DNA of 64,000 nucleotides from Eutreptiella sp. 'Long Island Sound 2002' (lineage: Eukaryota; Euglenozoa; Euglenophyceae; Eutreptiales; Eutreptiaceae): NCBI GenBank assembly GCA_964036045.1, contig OZ038392.1, positions 17,691,612-17,755,611 of the forward strand. Reading direction: 5' to 3'. Shown in pieces: positions 12,505 to 24,486 of this stretch (the first letter of the stretch is position 1; each line of letters starts with the position of its first letter). Below the pieces are notes generated by a model. The model worked only from the letters and a program-made list of their open reading frames with translations. It was not told where the DNA came from and did no database searches. The position numbers and the translations under genes are program-made.

Positions 12505-12696
12505 CTACTGCTCGTTGTTATTCCACACAGGGGGTGCTAGTGGTACTAGTGGCTCAACATCAAACCACACGAAACCCTTGATATGCTTATTCCAGACTAC
12601 AGAGGCGCAAACGCCTCCCGGTATGAATTCCCTAAGGTCGGCAGCGGCAAGGACATCAGGCGCTGAAGAGGGGCAAACACCGTGCAATATCACCAA
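12505..12696 (-). CDS. Possible C-terminal gene remnant, 63 aa
   Basis: A short minus-strand frame of ordinary composition, containing WNKHIKGFVWFDVEPL, ends with TAG. It lies at the left end of the island, just past element 0. There is no recognisable family. Upstream the frame runs into a duplicated word flanking CCCTAA repeats, so this is at best the 3' end of a broken gene. Confidence 0.25.
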   Translation of the reverse strand: MVILHGVCPSSAPDVLAAADLREFIPGGVCASVVWNKHIKGFVWFDVEPLVPLAPPVWNNNEQ

Positions 12697-12718
12697 CTAC
12701 ATCTACCAATATTCAACG

Positions 12719-12754
12719 ACCTGGACCATCGACCCTAACCCTAACCTGGACCAT
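12719..12754. repeat. Interstitial telomere-like repeat inside a 10-bp duplication
   Basis: CCCTAACCCTAACC sits between two copies of cctggaccat (12719-12728 and 12745-12754). Confidence 0.75.
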
Positions 12755-12796
12755 GACATCCACGCGTGCTCACACGGGGGTTTGGCTTAGGCTGAA

Positions 12797-13069
12797 ATTT
12801 ACAAACACGTTTGCCATCGGTATTGTTGGTATTATTGGTGCTTTTGTTGGTAAAGGCTTCCCGTCATCAGTGGTTGTGGTCCGCAGAATTTAGCACGCAC
12901 CGCCTCGTGTAGGTCGGATAGGTTGCCCAAGAACATTCGGATTTGCAGCACCTGCCAATCTCTCCTTAAAAAAAATGGCGACAGACCTCATCAATTGTCT
13001 GCTGCACGTGAATGGCTTTCGGTGCTGCTCCTATATATATATGACCGGCCGGGTGATAGGGCATGTCTG
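12797..13069. other. Stretch without a recognised gene
   Basis: I see no supported ORF here. The sequence holds a short A-run and a TATATATATA tract near 13032. Confidence 0.5.
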
Positions 13070-13411
13070 TCAGTTCGAAAGGTTTTGTTGCATATTGTTG
13101 GGGGTCCCCCAAAGGTCCTCTTTCCGCGTTCGTTTTCCGAACGTCCTTGGCTCTCTGAACCTGTTAGTCTCCTCGAACCTTAACCCTAACTTGTTAGTTG
13201 CCCGAATGCGTTTGTTATATTCCTTTTGTGTGTCCTGCATAACCTGTTCACACATCCTGCAATTCTCACTGTATGGGTTTGTGCACTCAGGCTGCTCACG
13301 GCACATAAATGCCTTTAAATGCTTTCGCTCCTTGGGCTCCCATCGTTCATAGGGTGCGTTGTTGTTATAGTGTTCACGGACGTAATCATTATCGGGTGGT
13401 AGTATTTCCTG
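13070..13411 (-). CDS. Cys-rich ORF fragment, function unknown
   Basis: The frame is open from just after a TAG at 13412-13414 to a TGA at 13070. It includes FMCREQPECTNPYSENC followed by RMCEQ, giving four closely spaced cysteines, then a basic Arg/Lys-rich tail. The first ATG is at 13304-13306, but the coding look extends upstream to where TTAGGG repeats begin (13416), suggesting the 5' end was lost there. The Cys spacing recalls the small disulphide-rich proteins elsewhere in the island but I cannot assign it to a family. Confidence 0.4.
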   Translation of the reverse strand, partial: QEILPPDNDYVREHYNNNAPYERWEPKERKHLKAFMCREQPECTNPYSENCRMCEQVMQDTQKEYNKRIRATNKLGLRFEETNRFREPRTFGKRTRKEDLWGTPNNMQQNLSN

Positions 13412-13415
13412 CTAT

Positions 13416-13436
13416 TAGGGTTAGGGTTAGGGCGGG
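13416..13436. repeat. Interstitial TTAGGG repeat (three units)
   Basis: ATTAGGGTTAGGGTTAGGGCG lies at the 5' border of the Cys-rich fragment. Confidence 0.8.
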
Positions 13437-13469
13437 AGAAGAAGTCTTATCCTATGCTCCTATCCTATC

Positions 13470-14256
13470 CTATGCTCGACGTGTGGTCGTATTGGGAGGG
13501 GCCACGATCACAGCTGATTGACAATTACGTGCAAAGTTGGCATCAACACCTATCCCGGTGGGTGCTAGACAGCCCGATCGGACGTTGTTCGGTTGTGTCT
13601 GTTGTATCGCCTGTGTTTGGATGGCAGCACCCTGCTTCTGCGCGATTTCACGTGGCTGGCCGGGTCGTCCGTCTTTTTTTGGCGTCTCTGTTTTTTTTTT
13701 GCCCCACAAACTGCAAAGAAAGGGAACGGGGTTTGTGCGTCGTGCCCGAATATTCAAGACCACAACGATCGAGGCTGTTTGGCCTGTGTGGCCTGTGCAA
13801 CTACTGCTGAACTCTAGAAAATCCTTCTCGCATATACAATCAAAGTCCGGTGAGTGATCGTGGGGTCTGTATGTCAACCCTACCGCGTCACCCGATAAAT
13901 GGTCATTCGTCTTGTACTGTGATTTGCCCTTGGCGTGAAATTTCCATGGTGTATGACCCTGTTCCTCGCGCCGCGTTTCGAACATTCCATCCTTTTTGTC
14001 TACGTAGCGTTCTTTCATAGTCCCAAAATGGGACACATGAATACGGGTAGGGGTGGGGACTGCGAGTGGCCCCCGTGTTAACGCAATCTTGAATCTTGTT
14101 CTTCCCTGTTCCTCCTCATAAACCCTTTCAATGACCATTTCTAGGTTTCTCTGCAGATCCTCCAATGCTGTCCTGCTCGCGTTCCAAACGAGTGATCGCA
14201 ACTCCGTATACATGTCATCCGCTACAGAATCATTTGTTCCAGGATCATGGTGCACA
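13470..14256 (-). pseudogene. Gene B, 3' part (split by element 2)
   Basis: The minus-strand frame from the element 2 border (TSD GCACA 14252-14256) to TAG 13470-13472 continues exactly the frame that stops at the other border (24487). Together they give about 349 codons with no other interruption. This part has a helix-rich segment with an acidic face (LEDLQRNLEMVIERVYEEEQ), a middle with CICEKDF, and a Gln/Pro/Thr-rich low-complexity tail. No family is recognised. It lies downstream of gene A on the same strand and was broken by a young retrotransposon. Confidence 0.6.
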
Positions 14257-14737
14257 TGTAACCGCTGCATAGTGGTTGATCTTTTGTTGTAACTGCAAAG
14301 CCTGTAGCCTTGATGCCCCAGGGGTCGTAACGCTCGACACTGCCCCTGATATCTCCGAAACCACATAACCCTCTTCAGGCCCATATCCAGCCTCTGGGAG
14401 CAACATATGCGAAGCACTTGTAAGTCCTTTGAACTCCATGGTGGAATATGAAGAGTACGAAAACCCGGTCTACAAAAATGGAGCAGACAAAGAATCTCAA
14501 TGCGCATTCATCGCACATAATGACACAACGTGAAATCATTCGAAATAATTTAAATAAATCCGATTGGGAAATCACGAAAGACAAATGCGACTCGACGTGC
14601 GCTCACAGGCGACATCTGGCGGCGAACGGAAAACATGAAATGAAGCGGAAAATTTACTGCACTAATGTACATCTGAGAATCATTGAAATTCTGATCACAT
14701 CAGTGTATAATTGAGTGCTGTCACTGCTGCCGTTACA
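14257..14737 (-). repeat. Element 2 3' LTR
   Basis: Begins TGTAACCGCTGC and ends CTGCCGTTACA on the plus strand. It aligns over its whole length with 24008-24486. Confidence 0.95.
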
Positions 14738-14748
14738 CTCCCCCTCTG
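14738..14748 (-). other. Element 2 polypurine tract
   Basis: The minus strand reads CAGAGGGGGAG immediately upstream of the 3' LTR, the expected plus-strand primer for reverse transcription. Confidence 0.75.
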
Positions 14749-16039
14749 AAAACATACGCCAGTATGTCAGGCTGGGTCAAGTGAAGTGAAAGAAACGGCG
14801 AAAGTGACCAAAAACCGACTAATCTATGACAAAATGTGTGAAAATGAGCTGAATTGAGCAAAATTGTGCTGAGATCTGTGCTTCGCGATGGCCAGCGACT
14901 TGAATGAAACGCATAGGTACCTTAGGGCACACAGAAATAGCTTCGTTCAAGCTCGAAAAGTTGAAAATTGAAAGTCTGAGTGAAGAATGTACATGCATGA
15001 TCAAGATCCATGATCCATGATGAAATCAGGATCTGACATCCCACTGTCAGAAAACAGAAAACGAGCGTCGCCATGTCGTCGAGTGTCAAAAAAATAGGAT
15101 ATCCCTTCATGGAGTCCAAGATATGTGAAACTGGCTGGTGTCATTTGTGCCATGAGACCAGATGCCAGATTATGGTACAAAATGTGCTAGGATTGAGACC
15201 AAAATCAGTGAATCGCACACGGATTGAGGGTGGCGAAGTCTGCAGTAGGCCAATATAGGTCTAATTACTTGTCGATAGACTCTGTGTGTTGTGGTGAACG
15301 GAAATCCAGTTGTCATTCATAGCCAATCCAGGTCAAATCCTCATGATGATGATGAATCCCATGACCGAAATCCAATCATGCAAGAGTAATGATAGCCAAG
15401 AAAACCCAGTGAGTGATGACCACACTGTCAGTATCGTCTCCAGGGCTTCATGTTTAATGCAGTATGAGCCAGAATGCTTGGTACCAGGAATTTGCCAAAA
15501 TTGAGCTGATTCTGAGGGGGATTCCAACACAATCCACAGATTAACAGCCAGTCGACACAAGTAAGAACACCATCGTCGTCACTTGGTCTATATAAGCCCT
15601 TTGACAGTGGTCGATTGGAAAACAAACCAACTGTCTCAATGTAAGAGCTGATGGAAATCACATTTTCAGCAGATCCGTCAAACACATGAAATGAATCAGA
15701 CTCAGTCATGTGCCAGAATCTCTGTAATGAGCACGAACTCGAACGAGTCCTTCCCAAGGCGAGTAGAGGGGTCCAGTCGACAGCAAAACACGAGAGTGTC
15801 GTCGTGGTTGAGGATAAAGGCCTTTCGGATCTTCGGATTGGAATCATCTACAATGAAGCACATGATTCACATGATGACCATGATGCGAATGATGGATGGA
15901 ATGACCAGGATGACCCCAGAATGTCCCATCATCTATTCATCGAACCACATAGACGATGAGTCAGGACTGTATTGTCCCCATGCCAAGGGTATATGTCGAC
16001 CGTAAACCTCCTCGAAAGTTTCGGCGAGTTGAATTCTGA
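14749..16039 (-). other. Element 2 3' non-coding region
   Basis: About 1.3 kb between the chromodomain ORF and the polypurine tract. No supported coding sequence is seen. Confidence 0.6.
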
Positions 16040-16375
16040 TCAGATCTTGTCTCGAATAGATTCTGCCACAATTGGAGCTTCTTCTTGTGCTTGTAAGTCC
16101 TCCTTGGTGACACAATCTTTGATCAGCGAGAGCTCCTTGTCAATCTCAGGGTGTTTCTTCAGGAACTTGATGAAAGTGTCCGTATACCCATGGTTAAAAC
16201 TTGAAGCTGGCTCCCATTTGTCTTCTTCTGGACCGAATCCTTTCGGTCTGCACAGAAAGTACCACTTGTTCCGAGCATTTTTCTTGTAATCAAGGATCTT
16301 CTCCAACTCGAAACTGCTTGTGACCATCTTCCTGTCGCTCAGGTACTTCGAAGTCCAATAGAGAGGCTTGAACCT
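16040..16375 (-). pseudogene. Element 2 chromodomain (C-terminus of integrase)
   Basis: The frame 16040-16327 starts with FELEKILDYKKNARNKWYF and continues to EDKWEPASSF, the aromatic-cage pattern and W-E-P motif of a chromodomain. This is diagnostic of the chromovirus branch of Ty3/gypsy, where the domain steers integration to histone-marked chromatin. It is in the same frame as the upstream integrase, separated by TGA 16376-16378. Confidence 0.85.
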
Positions 16376-17773
16376 TCATTTGGGGCAGGGTACTTCGGCC
16401 TTCAAACGGTCTCGATGTACTTCTTGATGCCTGCCTGGCTCAGTTTCAATGTTGAATGTAGTCTCACTTAGTTGACCACTGACTTGGAATGGGCCATCCC
16501 ACAAATGTAACAATTTGATGTCGTTCTTCAGGGTCTCGTCTGACTTACGAAGCCAAACTTGCTGGCCTTTCTCGAAGGGTTTTCCTTGCGTTCTTGACTT
16601 ATTTTTGAAATTGAACCAATCTGCTTGACTCTCCACTTTGGCTTGGATCCACTTGGACTCTAGATCCTTGATCCTCTCAAACCATTGCGAGGCGTCGTAG
16701 CACTGCCTTGGATCATACATCACTGGTCCTGGACCCATCTTCTCTCGACCAAAAACAAGCTCATTCGGACTTAATCCAGTGTAATTCTTGGTACGATGTT
16801 ATCTCCTCAAGACACAGTAAATTGTCTCCAATCAATTGTAGTCCTTTTCAGTCGCCAGGAATTTTCTCAGAATGTTGATAAGAATTCTTCCAGCGCGTTC
16901 AGCAGAGAGAGCTCGATGGTCGTAGACTCGGGCACGAAGATGATGAACTCCCAATAGAGCACACATGTTCTCCCACCAAGTCCCAATGAACTCTTTTCCA
17001 CTGTCCGTCAGAATTTCACTTGGAACATCCCAGTTACTCATCCACTGACTTGCAGTCCACTTGGCAGCCATTTCAGAGGTGAGATGCTTCGTGTTGCAAG
17101 GGAGGACCTGGATGTAGCCACTGTGGCGGTCTTGAATTAACAAAACCCCATCGACAGGCTTCCTCGTGTAGAGACATTCCTCTTGGATTTGTCCCGACTC
17201 GAAGACATCCGCCGTCACCTTGTCGAACAACCTCTCAGGAATTGGTAATCCCTTCAGTAGTCCTTCTGCCTTTTGATTCTTGGGGATGGTCGCCTGACAT
17301 TGCTTGCATCCTTTGGCAACTCGTTCACAGGCACTCTTGAGGTCCCGTGTGTACACTCTGTGTCGTAGCCCCTGCTCCAGAAAACGAGAATGTGTCTGGG
17401 CTGTCTCATTCCGATGCCAATGTTCGACATATTGGTCAATCAGACAATCAGGAACACAAATACGTCCTTGCCAAAATAACTTGTCGCCTTGGATTTTGAA
17501 ATCAGACGTCTCTTCAGAGTCGTAAGGCTTGTCCGCTTTCAACTTGTGGTATACAGACCCAAAGAACCTGTCCTCCTTGTACATCTTCGTCCAATCCACA
17601 TAGAGGAAGGAAGCTTCCTTGTCCTTTTGTTGTGGAGGGAGCGTGTATTTCGCTCTGGATCTCGTCACTGGAAACACATTAAGGAGTGGCAGCGCCGACT
17701 CAGAGTCAGAGTTAACTCCTGCAGTCTGATTCCCCTTGGTAATCTCCTTGCATCTGAACAATTCAACCTTCAT
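16376..17773 (-). pseudogene. Element 2 integrase with in-frame TGA and TAA
   Basis: The HHCC finger is EHWHRNETAQTH plus CKQC. The catalytic triad is in TADVFE, LTDSGKEF and SAERAG (D, D, E). After TGA 16832-16834 and TAA 16799-16801 the same frame resumes with the GPY/F-like region (SPNELVFGREK ... GQQVWLRKSD). There is no frameshift over the whole domain. It is separated from RNase H by TAG 17780-17782. Confidence 0.85.
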
Positions 17774-17779
17774 CCGATT

Positions 17780-20700
17780 CTATATCGAACATTGAAGACA
17801 ATGTTTCTTGATCAGTGCTTGTTCCTCCTTGTCAAACCCGATCACTTCAGCTTTATCCGTCGCTGTCCCATGGAAACTCACTTCAGAGTAAGCCTCTGAG
17901 GCTGGGTAGGCCCAGCGACTCAGGGCGTCCGCCACTGTATTGTAGCGACCCGGAATGTAAGTCATATGGAGGTCAAATCTGCTGAGAGTTTCATGCCAAC
18001 GGCCTCTTCTCCCAGCTGGTCCACCAGGGGTATCCACATGTTCTGTCCTCCAGCTCTCCAGTGACTTGTAGTCAGTCAGTACCTCAACGCGATGGCCCAA
18101 GATCCAACCTTCATAACGCCGTAAGGCACAAAGGATTGCGTAGGCTTCTTGTTCCCTTGGACTCCAATTTCGCTGTCTTGTTGTAAGCTTGCGAGACCAG
18201 AAAGCCAGAGGATGATGGGGACCTTCGTCATCGACTTGTTCTATCGTAGCACCAATGGCGTAACAACTGGCGTCTGTACGAATATAAAAAGGTCTTCCAT
18301 CCAACCACGGAGTCTTTAATGTAACCACATCTGCCAGTGCTTCCTTGAGACCAGTAAATGCCTCTTCACATTCTGGCGTCCACTTGAGCTTGACTTGAGA
18401 TCCCTTCTTTCCTTCTATTTTGCCAACCTTGAGTAACTCTGTCAATGGACCAGAGAACTTGGCGTAGAGAGGAAGGAACTCGTGGTAGTAATTGCAGCAG
18501 CCTAAAAAGGCATGAAGCTGCGTGATGGTTTTAGGCCTTTCCCAGAGCTGCAGGGCAGCCATTTTTCCTGGGGCTGGTCTTCTTGTCCCATCTTCCAAGA
18601 CAGAGCCACAAAATTCCACACTCTGGAGGAACATCTTGCCCTTCTTGGGTCCACACACGAGCTTCTCTTGTCGAAGGACTTCGAGAACTTTTCGAACTTG
18701 TTCTTCGTGCAACTTCAGGCACTCATCAAAGTTTTTTCCCAACGGCGTGGCAATCAGAAGGTCGTCAATGTAGATGCTGCAGAATTCTTGTAAATCCAGA
18801 GACTTGTGCTTCTGAAATAAAATAGTCTCCATCATCTTCTGGAACATCGACGGCGCATTCTTCAGACCCATCGGCAGTACAGTCCACTGGACAGTGCCAC
18901 AGGGCGTGCACATTGCCGTCAAATGCCTATCCTCCTTTCGAAGGGGCATCTGATGAAAGCCATGGCGCAAATCCAACACAGTAAAGAGCTTACCTTTGGC
19001 TCTCGCGGCGATCTCCTTCTCGATTAAAGGAAGAGGATGCGCGTCTGGTACCATGGCGGCATTCAGGGCTCTGTAATCCACCACTAGACGCCAAGCATCT
19101 ATGCTGGATTGGTCAGCAGGTGGGGGTTTTGGCACAGTAAATGGTGCTGAACACCACTCAGAACTCATGCAGCCCTCCAACCAACCGAATTCATAGAGAT
19201 TGCGCTCAATAATCTTTCGCAGGGCATCTGCTTTGGTGCAGTGGAGATGGAATGGACGTTGTTTGTGCACCTTTGAGCCTTCGATTATGTCAATCTTGGC
19301 TTCCCCATTTTCACATCGAATAGGGGGGCTTTTCCACAACTTCCCACTCAGCACGTCATAATGATAATCTTCGAACACTGAGTCCCTTCTTGCAGATATC
19401 TTGTCTCCGTCGACCTGATTCCCACATTTAATCACCGACATTATGTCCACCAATTTGCGAATTGTTGGTCGTGGTCTCATGTTCTTGGCCACTTCATTCC
19501 AAACTTCTTCGTCGCATTGTTGGCGGATGAAGCTCACCTGAGCTCGCTCCTCCGTGGGATCCCACCAATCAAAGGGGTCCACGAATGTCTTGAAGGGATG
19601 GTCGGACGAATTCAGCTTCATTCCTGTCAATTCAGGCGAGGTTCTTGGAGATTTTTCATCATTCTTGCTTGAAATCTTGACATTTTTGGCTTGATTCTTG
19701 TCTGATGGGGACGAATTGTAATGGATGGAGGCGTTCTCTTGAGGGACGCCGATTGTCCTTCCCTCCTTCCGCGACGATAGGTCGGGATTCCGCTCTCGAT
19801 CGTCTTCATCGGCCTCAATTTCGTTGATTCTTGAGGAATTTGAGATGACCTCTTCTGTTCCCATTTCACTGTCATCTTGCCAATAATCTCCCAGATTCCC
19901 GTCAACTAAGCACGCCAACGTGCTCCACAAACGCTGTGGCAAAGGCTTGCCATTGTCTTCGCAATACAGCTTCACTCCCTTGTGAGGTAGCTCGACAATG
20001 TCGATTGAAATGTCCATAATGTCCTTGAACCAGTCTTGTCTTGGCCAATTGGGGACAATTAAAATCGCCTTTGCGCCGGATTGCTTCAGCTCCTGCACTA
20101 CACGAGGAAAAACGTCGAAGGGCGGATTGATCCATAGAGGTTCAGACCAGTCCTCACTCCAGGCATCGTCGTAGAACTTCGGAAATCTTTTATTCTTCTT
20201 GTTTGCAAAGGCATCAACTTGAGGACGAAAATTGTGGTTCCTTTCGAAATAATCCACCAGAATGTCCCGCCGTTTGTCGACTACACGATAGCAAACTGAC
20301 TTCCACTTCTTGCAGTTCAATGATTCCACCTTTCCTTCGTCGAAATCTTCTTGATTCCCTGTCCATTCCTGCCCATCTTGCTGAATGTGCAGCTTGTTTC
20401 TCTCCTTGAAGTGGTGGATACTCTTGGTATATGGGTGCAGATAATACAGGTCAGACGGGTCGCTGGTCGACGGATCTTGGAGAAAGCATGTCCTGTGTCC
20501 CATGGGCGACACACGGTGGGCGTGAAGCCAGGGTTGACCCAAGAATAAATCATACTTTATGCTGGCTTCATAGAATTTTCCAGCAAACCATTCCTCCGTG
20601 ACCGTCTCTTCCACGCTCCACACAGATTGTTTCACCAATCTGACCGCCAATTCTGCCTCTCTGTCGCCACCGTCAAGGCGATGTCCGCTGACTCCCTCCA

Positions 20701-20941
20701 GCTGGACAGGGGTCGAGGACATCTTCGCCTCATCCTCCTGCAGAAAGCCTTCCCTCACCAGATTGACTTCTGAACCATTGTCAATCAGACATCTGGCAAG
20801 TTTAACCTTACCATCTGTCGTTCTGACCTGGATCCAGCAGACAAACTGGCGCTGCTTGCCTCGCCGGACAGCGCTGAGGACCCAGGCAGGGTACAGGAGG
20901 CCGGAGGAGCGCGCCAGCCGGTCCCAGCAGCGTCCATCCAC
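17780..20941 (-). pseudogene. pol: Element 2 protease, Dam-like domain, RT and RNase H, 1053 aa
   Basis: Residues 50-62 carry CLIDNGSEVNLV (protease active site, DNG instead of DTG/DSG), and LFLGQPWL near 132 is the second conserved strand. Residues 240-348 form a Dam-like methyltransferase fold (QVDAFANKKN, then WINPPFD at 270-276, then ILIVPNWPRQDW). RT has the template-binding LVVDYRALNA, LDLRHGFHQMPL and catalytic YIDDLL. RNase H has RTDASCYAIG, REQEAYA and TDYKSL. The ORF is long and clean. It is bounded by in-frame TAGs towards gag (21017-21019) and integrase (17780-17782). Confidence 0.9.
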
Positions 20942-21016
20942 CGCCCAAACTACCCTGATGGGCTTTGTCTCCTGCCACTCAACCCCAGTGTTGGGAATTG
21001 GGTCAAGTTGGCTTCC

Positions 21017-23646
21017 CTATTGCCATTCTTCTTCGTCGTTCGCCTGCACGTCCTGTACTTGTCCTTCGTCAACCCATTCTTCTCCTGCTTCGACAGCATT
21101 CACTCCTTTTCCACGTCCACGACCACCAAATGACTTTCCACCACCACCTTTCTTACCTCCTTGGCCTTTGTTGTTGGAGGTGTTGGAATTGGGGTTGGAT
21201 CCGTTGGATCTGCCCTTGCCTCGACCTCCAGTATCCTTGTTGTTGCCGAAGGTCTTGTTCGCTGGCGTCTCCGCGTACAGGGGGTTGCCATTCACCTTGG
21301 AATCATCTTGATTCCCGGACTTTCCTTGGCCTTTGCCACCTTTTTCACCAGATTTTCCACCAGATTTTCCACCAGCATCGGTCCATCTTGAGCCACTTGG
21401 ATCTCCGCCTTGCTGCGAGTAATCTTTTGGTGTCCAGTCTCTGTTCTTTCCTTTGGACTGCCCTTTACCCTTTCCCCTTCCATGCTGGTCAGCATCTCGT
21501 GCTCCATCCTGCTGGGAACCTTTGGGAGAATTTCCCTTCCCATCCATTTTGGACTGAATTGTCTTGAGATCTGAGGGCGTCCACCTGTGATCTGCGGTCG
21601 TGTGAGTCGCCGCTCGACCTTCTTTTTCCAAGGGCAATGCACACAGAGCATCCCTTCTCACCAACGGCGTTGACCTTGCCTCCGAAGCCATTTGCATCCT
21701 GGGACTTCTGGCGTTCTAAGTTTGCATACTTTTCAAGTTGGTCCCAGATCTGCTCGACTCCATACGAGAAGATCCACGGTCGTACCTTCAAAACTGTTCC
21801 CTTATACTTCACTTTTCCATCCACCATGCTGCAGAAAAACTCCGACTGTTCGGAATCGTGGAAACCAACTCTCCATCTGCCCTCACGCATAGTGATGTCT
21901 TTCAATCCAGTAGCACTGATAGAGTGTAGCAACTCACGAACTGCCATTTTTCCCATAGTCTCCGGCAATCCTCGGACTTCAACCCAGTTGCCCAGGACTT
22001 TTTGGTCCGCCTGAGAGTCCCTGATCTTCTGCTTGGTTTCTGGCGTGAGCTTGCTCAGGAGGATCTTCTTCATCTCGCCTTCAGAAAATCCTTCTCCAGA
22101 GTTCTCCGCCTCTTGCACCAAAAACTCCCAATCTTGCCTTGCAATTTGAATTTCTTCCAGAAACAATTTCTTGATCGCCCTGAAGTTCTCCAGACGGATC
22201 CTATAATGATCTTCAGGAAGTCGAGAGCCTTTCTTCTTGAGACTTCGATACAGCTCTTCATAAGTCAGGGGATCTCCTTGATTCTGCCTTTCCACATAAA
22301 GATTGTATGTACTTTCCTGAGTTTGCCAGTCAAACAGTCCATCCACCCAAGGATCCAGAGTTCCTTGTCCAGTTTCTCCGTCTGCAGCCACACCATGAAC
22401 TGCCTCTCGAAGGATGCCCAGTAATTTGGGTGTCCTGAGAACTTCGGCTGCTTCATTACAGACCCTCGAAGCCTCATGTGCAACGGATTCAGCAGGTGGT
22501 TCAGGTTGAAATTTGTGGCTGTGCCAACCGGATTGACGAACACTGGGTTGACTGCGGCGCCTCCCATTGCCTGTGCCTGTGCAATTGCGGCCGCCAGCAC
22601 CGCCTGGTCCACAGTAGGCTGCACGAACGGCGTTGGTTGAGCTTGATGCAGCCTCATCTCCTTCAATTTCTTCTGCTTTCCTTTGATTTTTGCCTCGTTT
22701 TCTTTCTGCTGCCGGTCCTTCTTCTTCAAAGCCATTGATCGCTCCTTCACGGTGGTCCTTGCTTCTCCATCAAAATCTCCGACAGTACCAACAGACAGTA
22801 CAGACCTCTCTGACGAAGATTCTCCTCCTTCGGTACCCAGATTGAACCCAATAGGACTTGTAAATCCAGTAGGCGGGATACCAGAAATTCCAGTAAAAGC
22901 TGGATGGTGGCCAGTAAAAGCTGGGGGTGCCGGAGAATGTGGAACGCCGTAAGGCGTGGATGCAGGTGTAGCTGAGGAGGTGAGTGCTGGGTGGCCTGCC
23001 ATTGTAGGCGCTGGTCCAGTGAGCCCAGTAGTGCTCAGATTTTGTACCAGATCTGTAAGCTTCTCCAGCTTCTGCTCCATCTCCTTCCACTTGCTGTCGT
23101 CATCCCTCTTTTTCTCCTTGGCGGCCTTCTTCAGCTCCTTCACCCTGTTTTCCAGCGACGAAATCTGTCGTCGACAGGAGCAGTCCTTGGCGCACTCACC
23201 ACAGGACGGGCATCTTGTCCCTTTTCCTTTGCTTCTGACCTCGTCGACCCAAGTGTCAACACTGGAGGCAGAGCTTGGGAGTTTGGACAATTGCTCCCTG
23301 GAGAGGTGGGAATGTGTCCAATCACACCTCATTTCGTCGACCTCGTCGTCGTTCGGACCCCAGGCGCCCGACGGACCAGCGTGCTGACGCACATTCTGGC
23401 GTCTCTCCTCGGCGATGATGGCCATCTGCACCATCACGGCGGCCTGGTGGTTGAACTGGTCCATCAGCTCCTCCCAGTCCTCTTGCTCCTGCAATTGGGC
23501 GTCGAATTGCAACCGGCCGCTGTCCCTGATGAACTGGCACGACGCCCGGAACCAGTTCATCAGGCGGCCACGATAGCCCGCCTCCGCCAACAGCCAATTC
23601 TGGCGGTGCAGGAATTCCTCATTCCAGATCTGCTGGAATTGGTTTC
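21017..23646 (-). pseudogene. gag: Element 2 gag, broken by frameshifts
   Basis: Three overlapping frames make up gag. At 22265-23590 the first has an N-terminal helical region, a CPSCGECAKDCSC cluster, a coiled coil (about residues 145-190), a Pro/Gly/Thr-rich linker and the start of the capsid (PKFSGHPNYWASFERQF). At 21489-22391 lies the rest of the capsid and a GCSVC motif. At 21017-21697 is a Gly/Lys/Asn-rich nucleic-acid-binding tail. The frame changes near 22.3 kb and near 21.65 kb show that it is inactive. The last frame joins pol across TAG 21017-21019. Confidence 0.75.
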
Positions 23647-24007
23647 TCAGTGATCACCACTAATTCCCGTACCAGACTGCTCTCCTTCGCTGCTGCTGTT
23701 TTCAAGATCAGGTAGAGCGTGAGAGGAGGAACCAGATTCACTCGAGGAGGGAGATTCTCGACCGGGTTTAAGGTTGGCAGGGGCGTTCACACAACAATCA
23801 GCACAAGTATGAACTCCAGGCCAATGCCTATGGCCACAGTAAGGGCACTCTGAAGGATGATCCTCGGTTTGCTGGGGAGATGCCACGAAGGTAACCTCAG
23901 GGGGAACACGCAGTGACTCTCTACGAGTGATAGCCCTGCTAAAGTCCGATGATCTCAGAGTGTCCGTGGAGATTCCAGAAGCAGAGTCATGATTTCCTCT
24001 GCTACCA
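23647..24007 (-). CDS. Element 2 leader ORF with zinc-ribbon motif
   Basis: Just inside the 5' LTR a frame without its own clear ATG contains CPYCGHRHWPGVHTCADC, a CX2C...CX2C zinc-binding pattern, then a Ser-rich acidic tail, ending 23647. The gag frame begins next to it in another frame, so this was probably the N-terminus of gag before a frameshift. Confidence 0.45.
23991..24007 (-). other. Element 2 primer-binding site
   Basis: Directly after the 5' LTR the minus strand reads TGGTAGCAGAGGAAATC, sharing TGGTAGCAGAG with element 0. Confidence 0.8.
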
Positions 24008-24486
24008 TGTAACCGCTGCATAGTGGTTGATCTTTGTTGTAACTGCGAAGCCTGTAGCCTTGATGCCCCAGGGGTCGTAACGCCCGACACTGCCCCTGAT
24101 ATCTCCGAACCCACATCACCCTCTTCAGACCCATATCCAGCCTCTGGGAGCGACATATGCGAAGCACTTGTAAGTCCTTTGAACTCCATGGTGGAATATG
24201 AAGAGTACGAAAACCCGGTCTACAAAAATGGAGCAGACATAGAATCTCAATGCGCATTCATCGCACATACTGACACAACGTGAAATCATTCGAAATAATT
24301 TAAATAAATCCGATTGGGAAATCACGAAAGACAAATGCGACTCGACGCGCGCTCACAGGCGACATCTGGCGGCGAACGGAAAACATGAAATGAGGCGGAA
24401 ATTTACTGCACTAATGTACATCTGAGAATCATTGATATTCTGATCACATCAGTGTATAATTGAGTGCTGTCACTGCTGCCGTTACA
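24008..24486 (-). repeat. Element 2 5' LTR
   Basis: TGTAAC...GTTACA, 479 bp, next to the PBS on its inner side and TSD GCACA on its outer side. Confidence 0.95.

Larger units (their letters stand above)
14257..24486 (-). mobile_element. Element 2: complete Ty3/gypsy chromovirus, 10.2 kb
   Basis: LTRs of 481 and 479 bp with termini TGTAAC...GTTACA flank gag-pol on the minus strand. The 5-bp target duplication GCACA lies on both sides (14252-14256 and 24487-24491). A PBS adjoins the right LTR and a polypurine tract the left one. By eye the two LTRs differ at about a dozen positions plus two 1-base indels, so the insertion is fairly young, yet gag and pol carry several stops and frameshifts. 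It interrupts gene B. Confidence 0.95.

Noticed and set aside
17774-17785. Programmed readthrough between RNase H and integrase of element 2
   Set aside because: Two further stops (TGA, TAA) interrupt the integrase and there is no conserved stop at this site in elements 1 and 3, so a random nonsense mutation is more likely.
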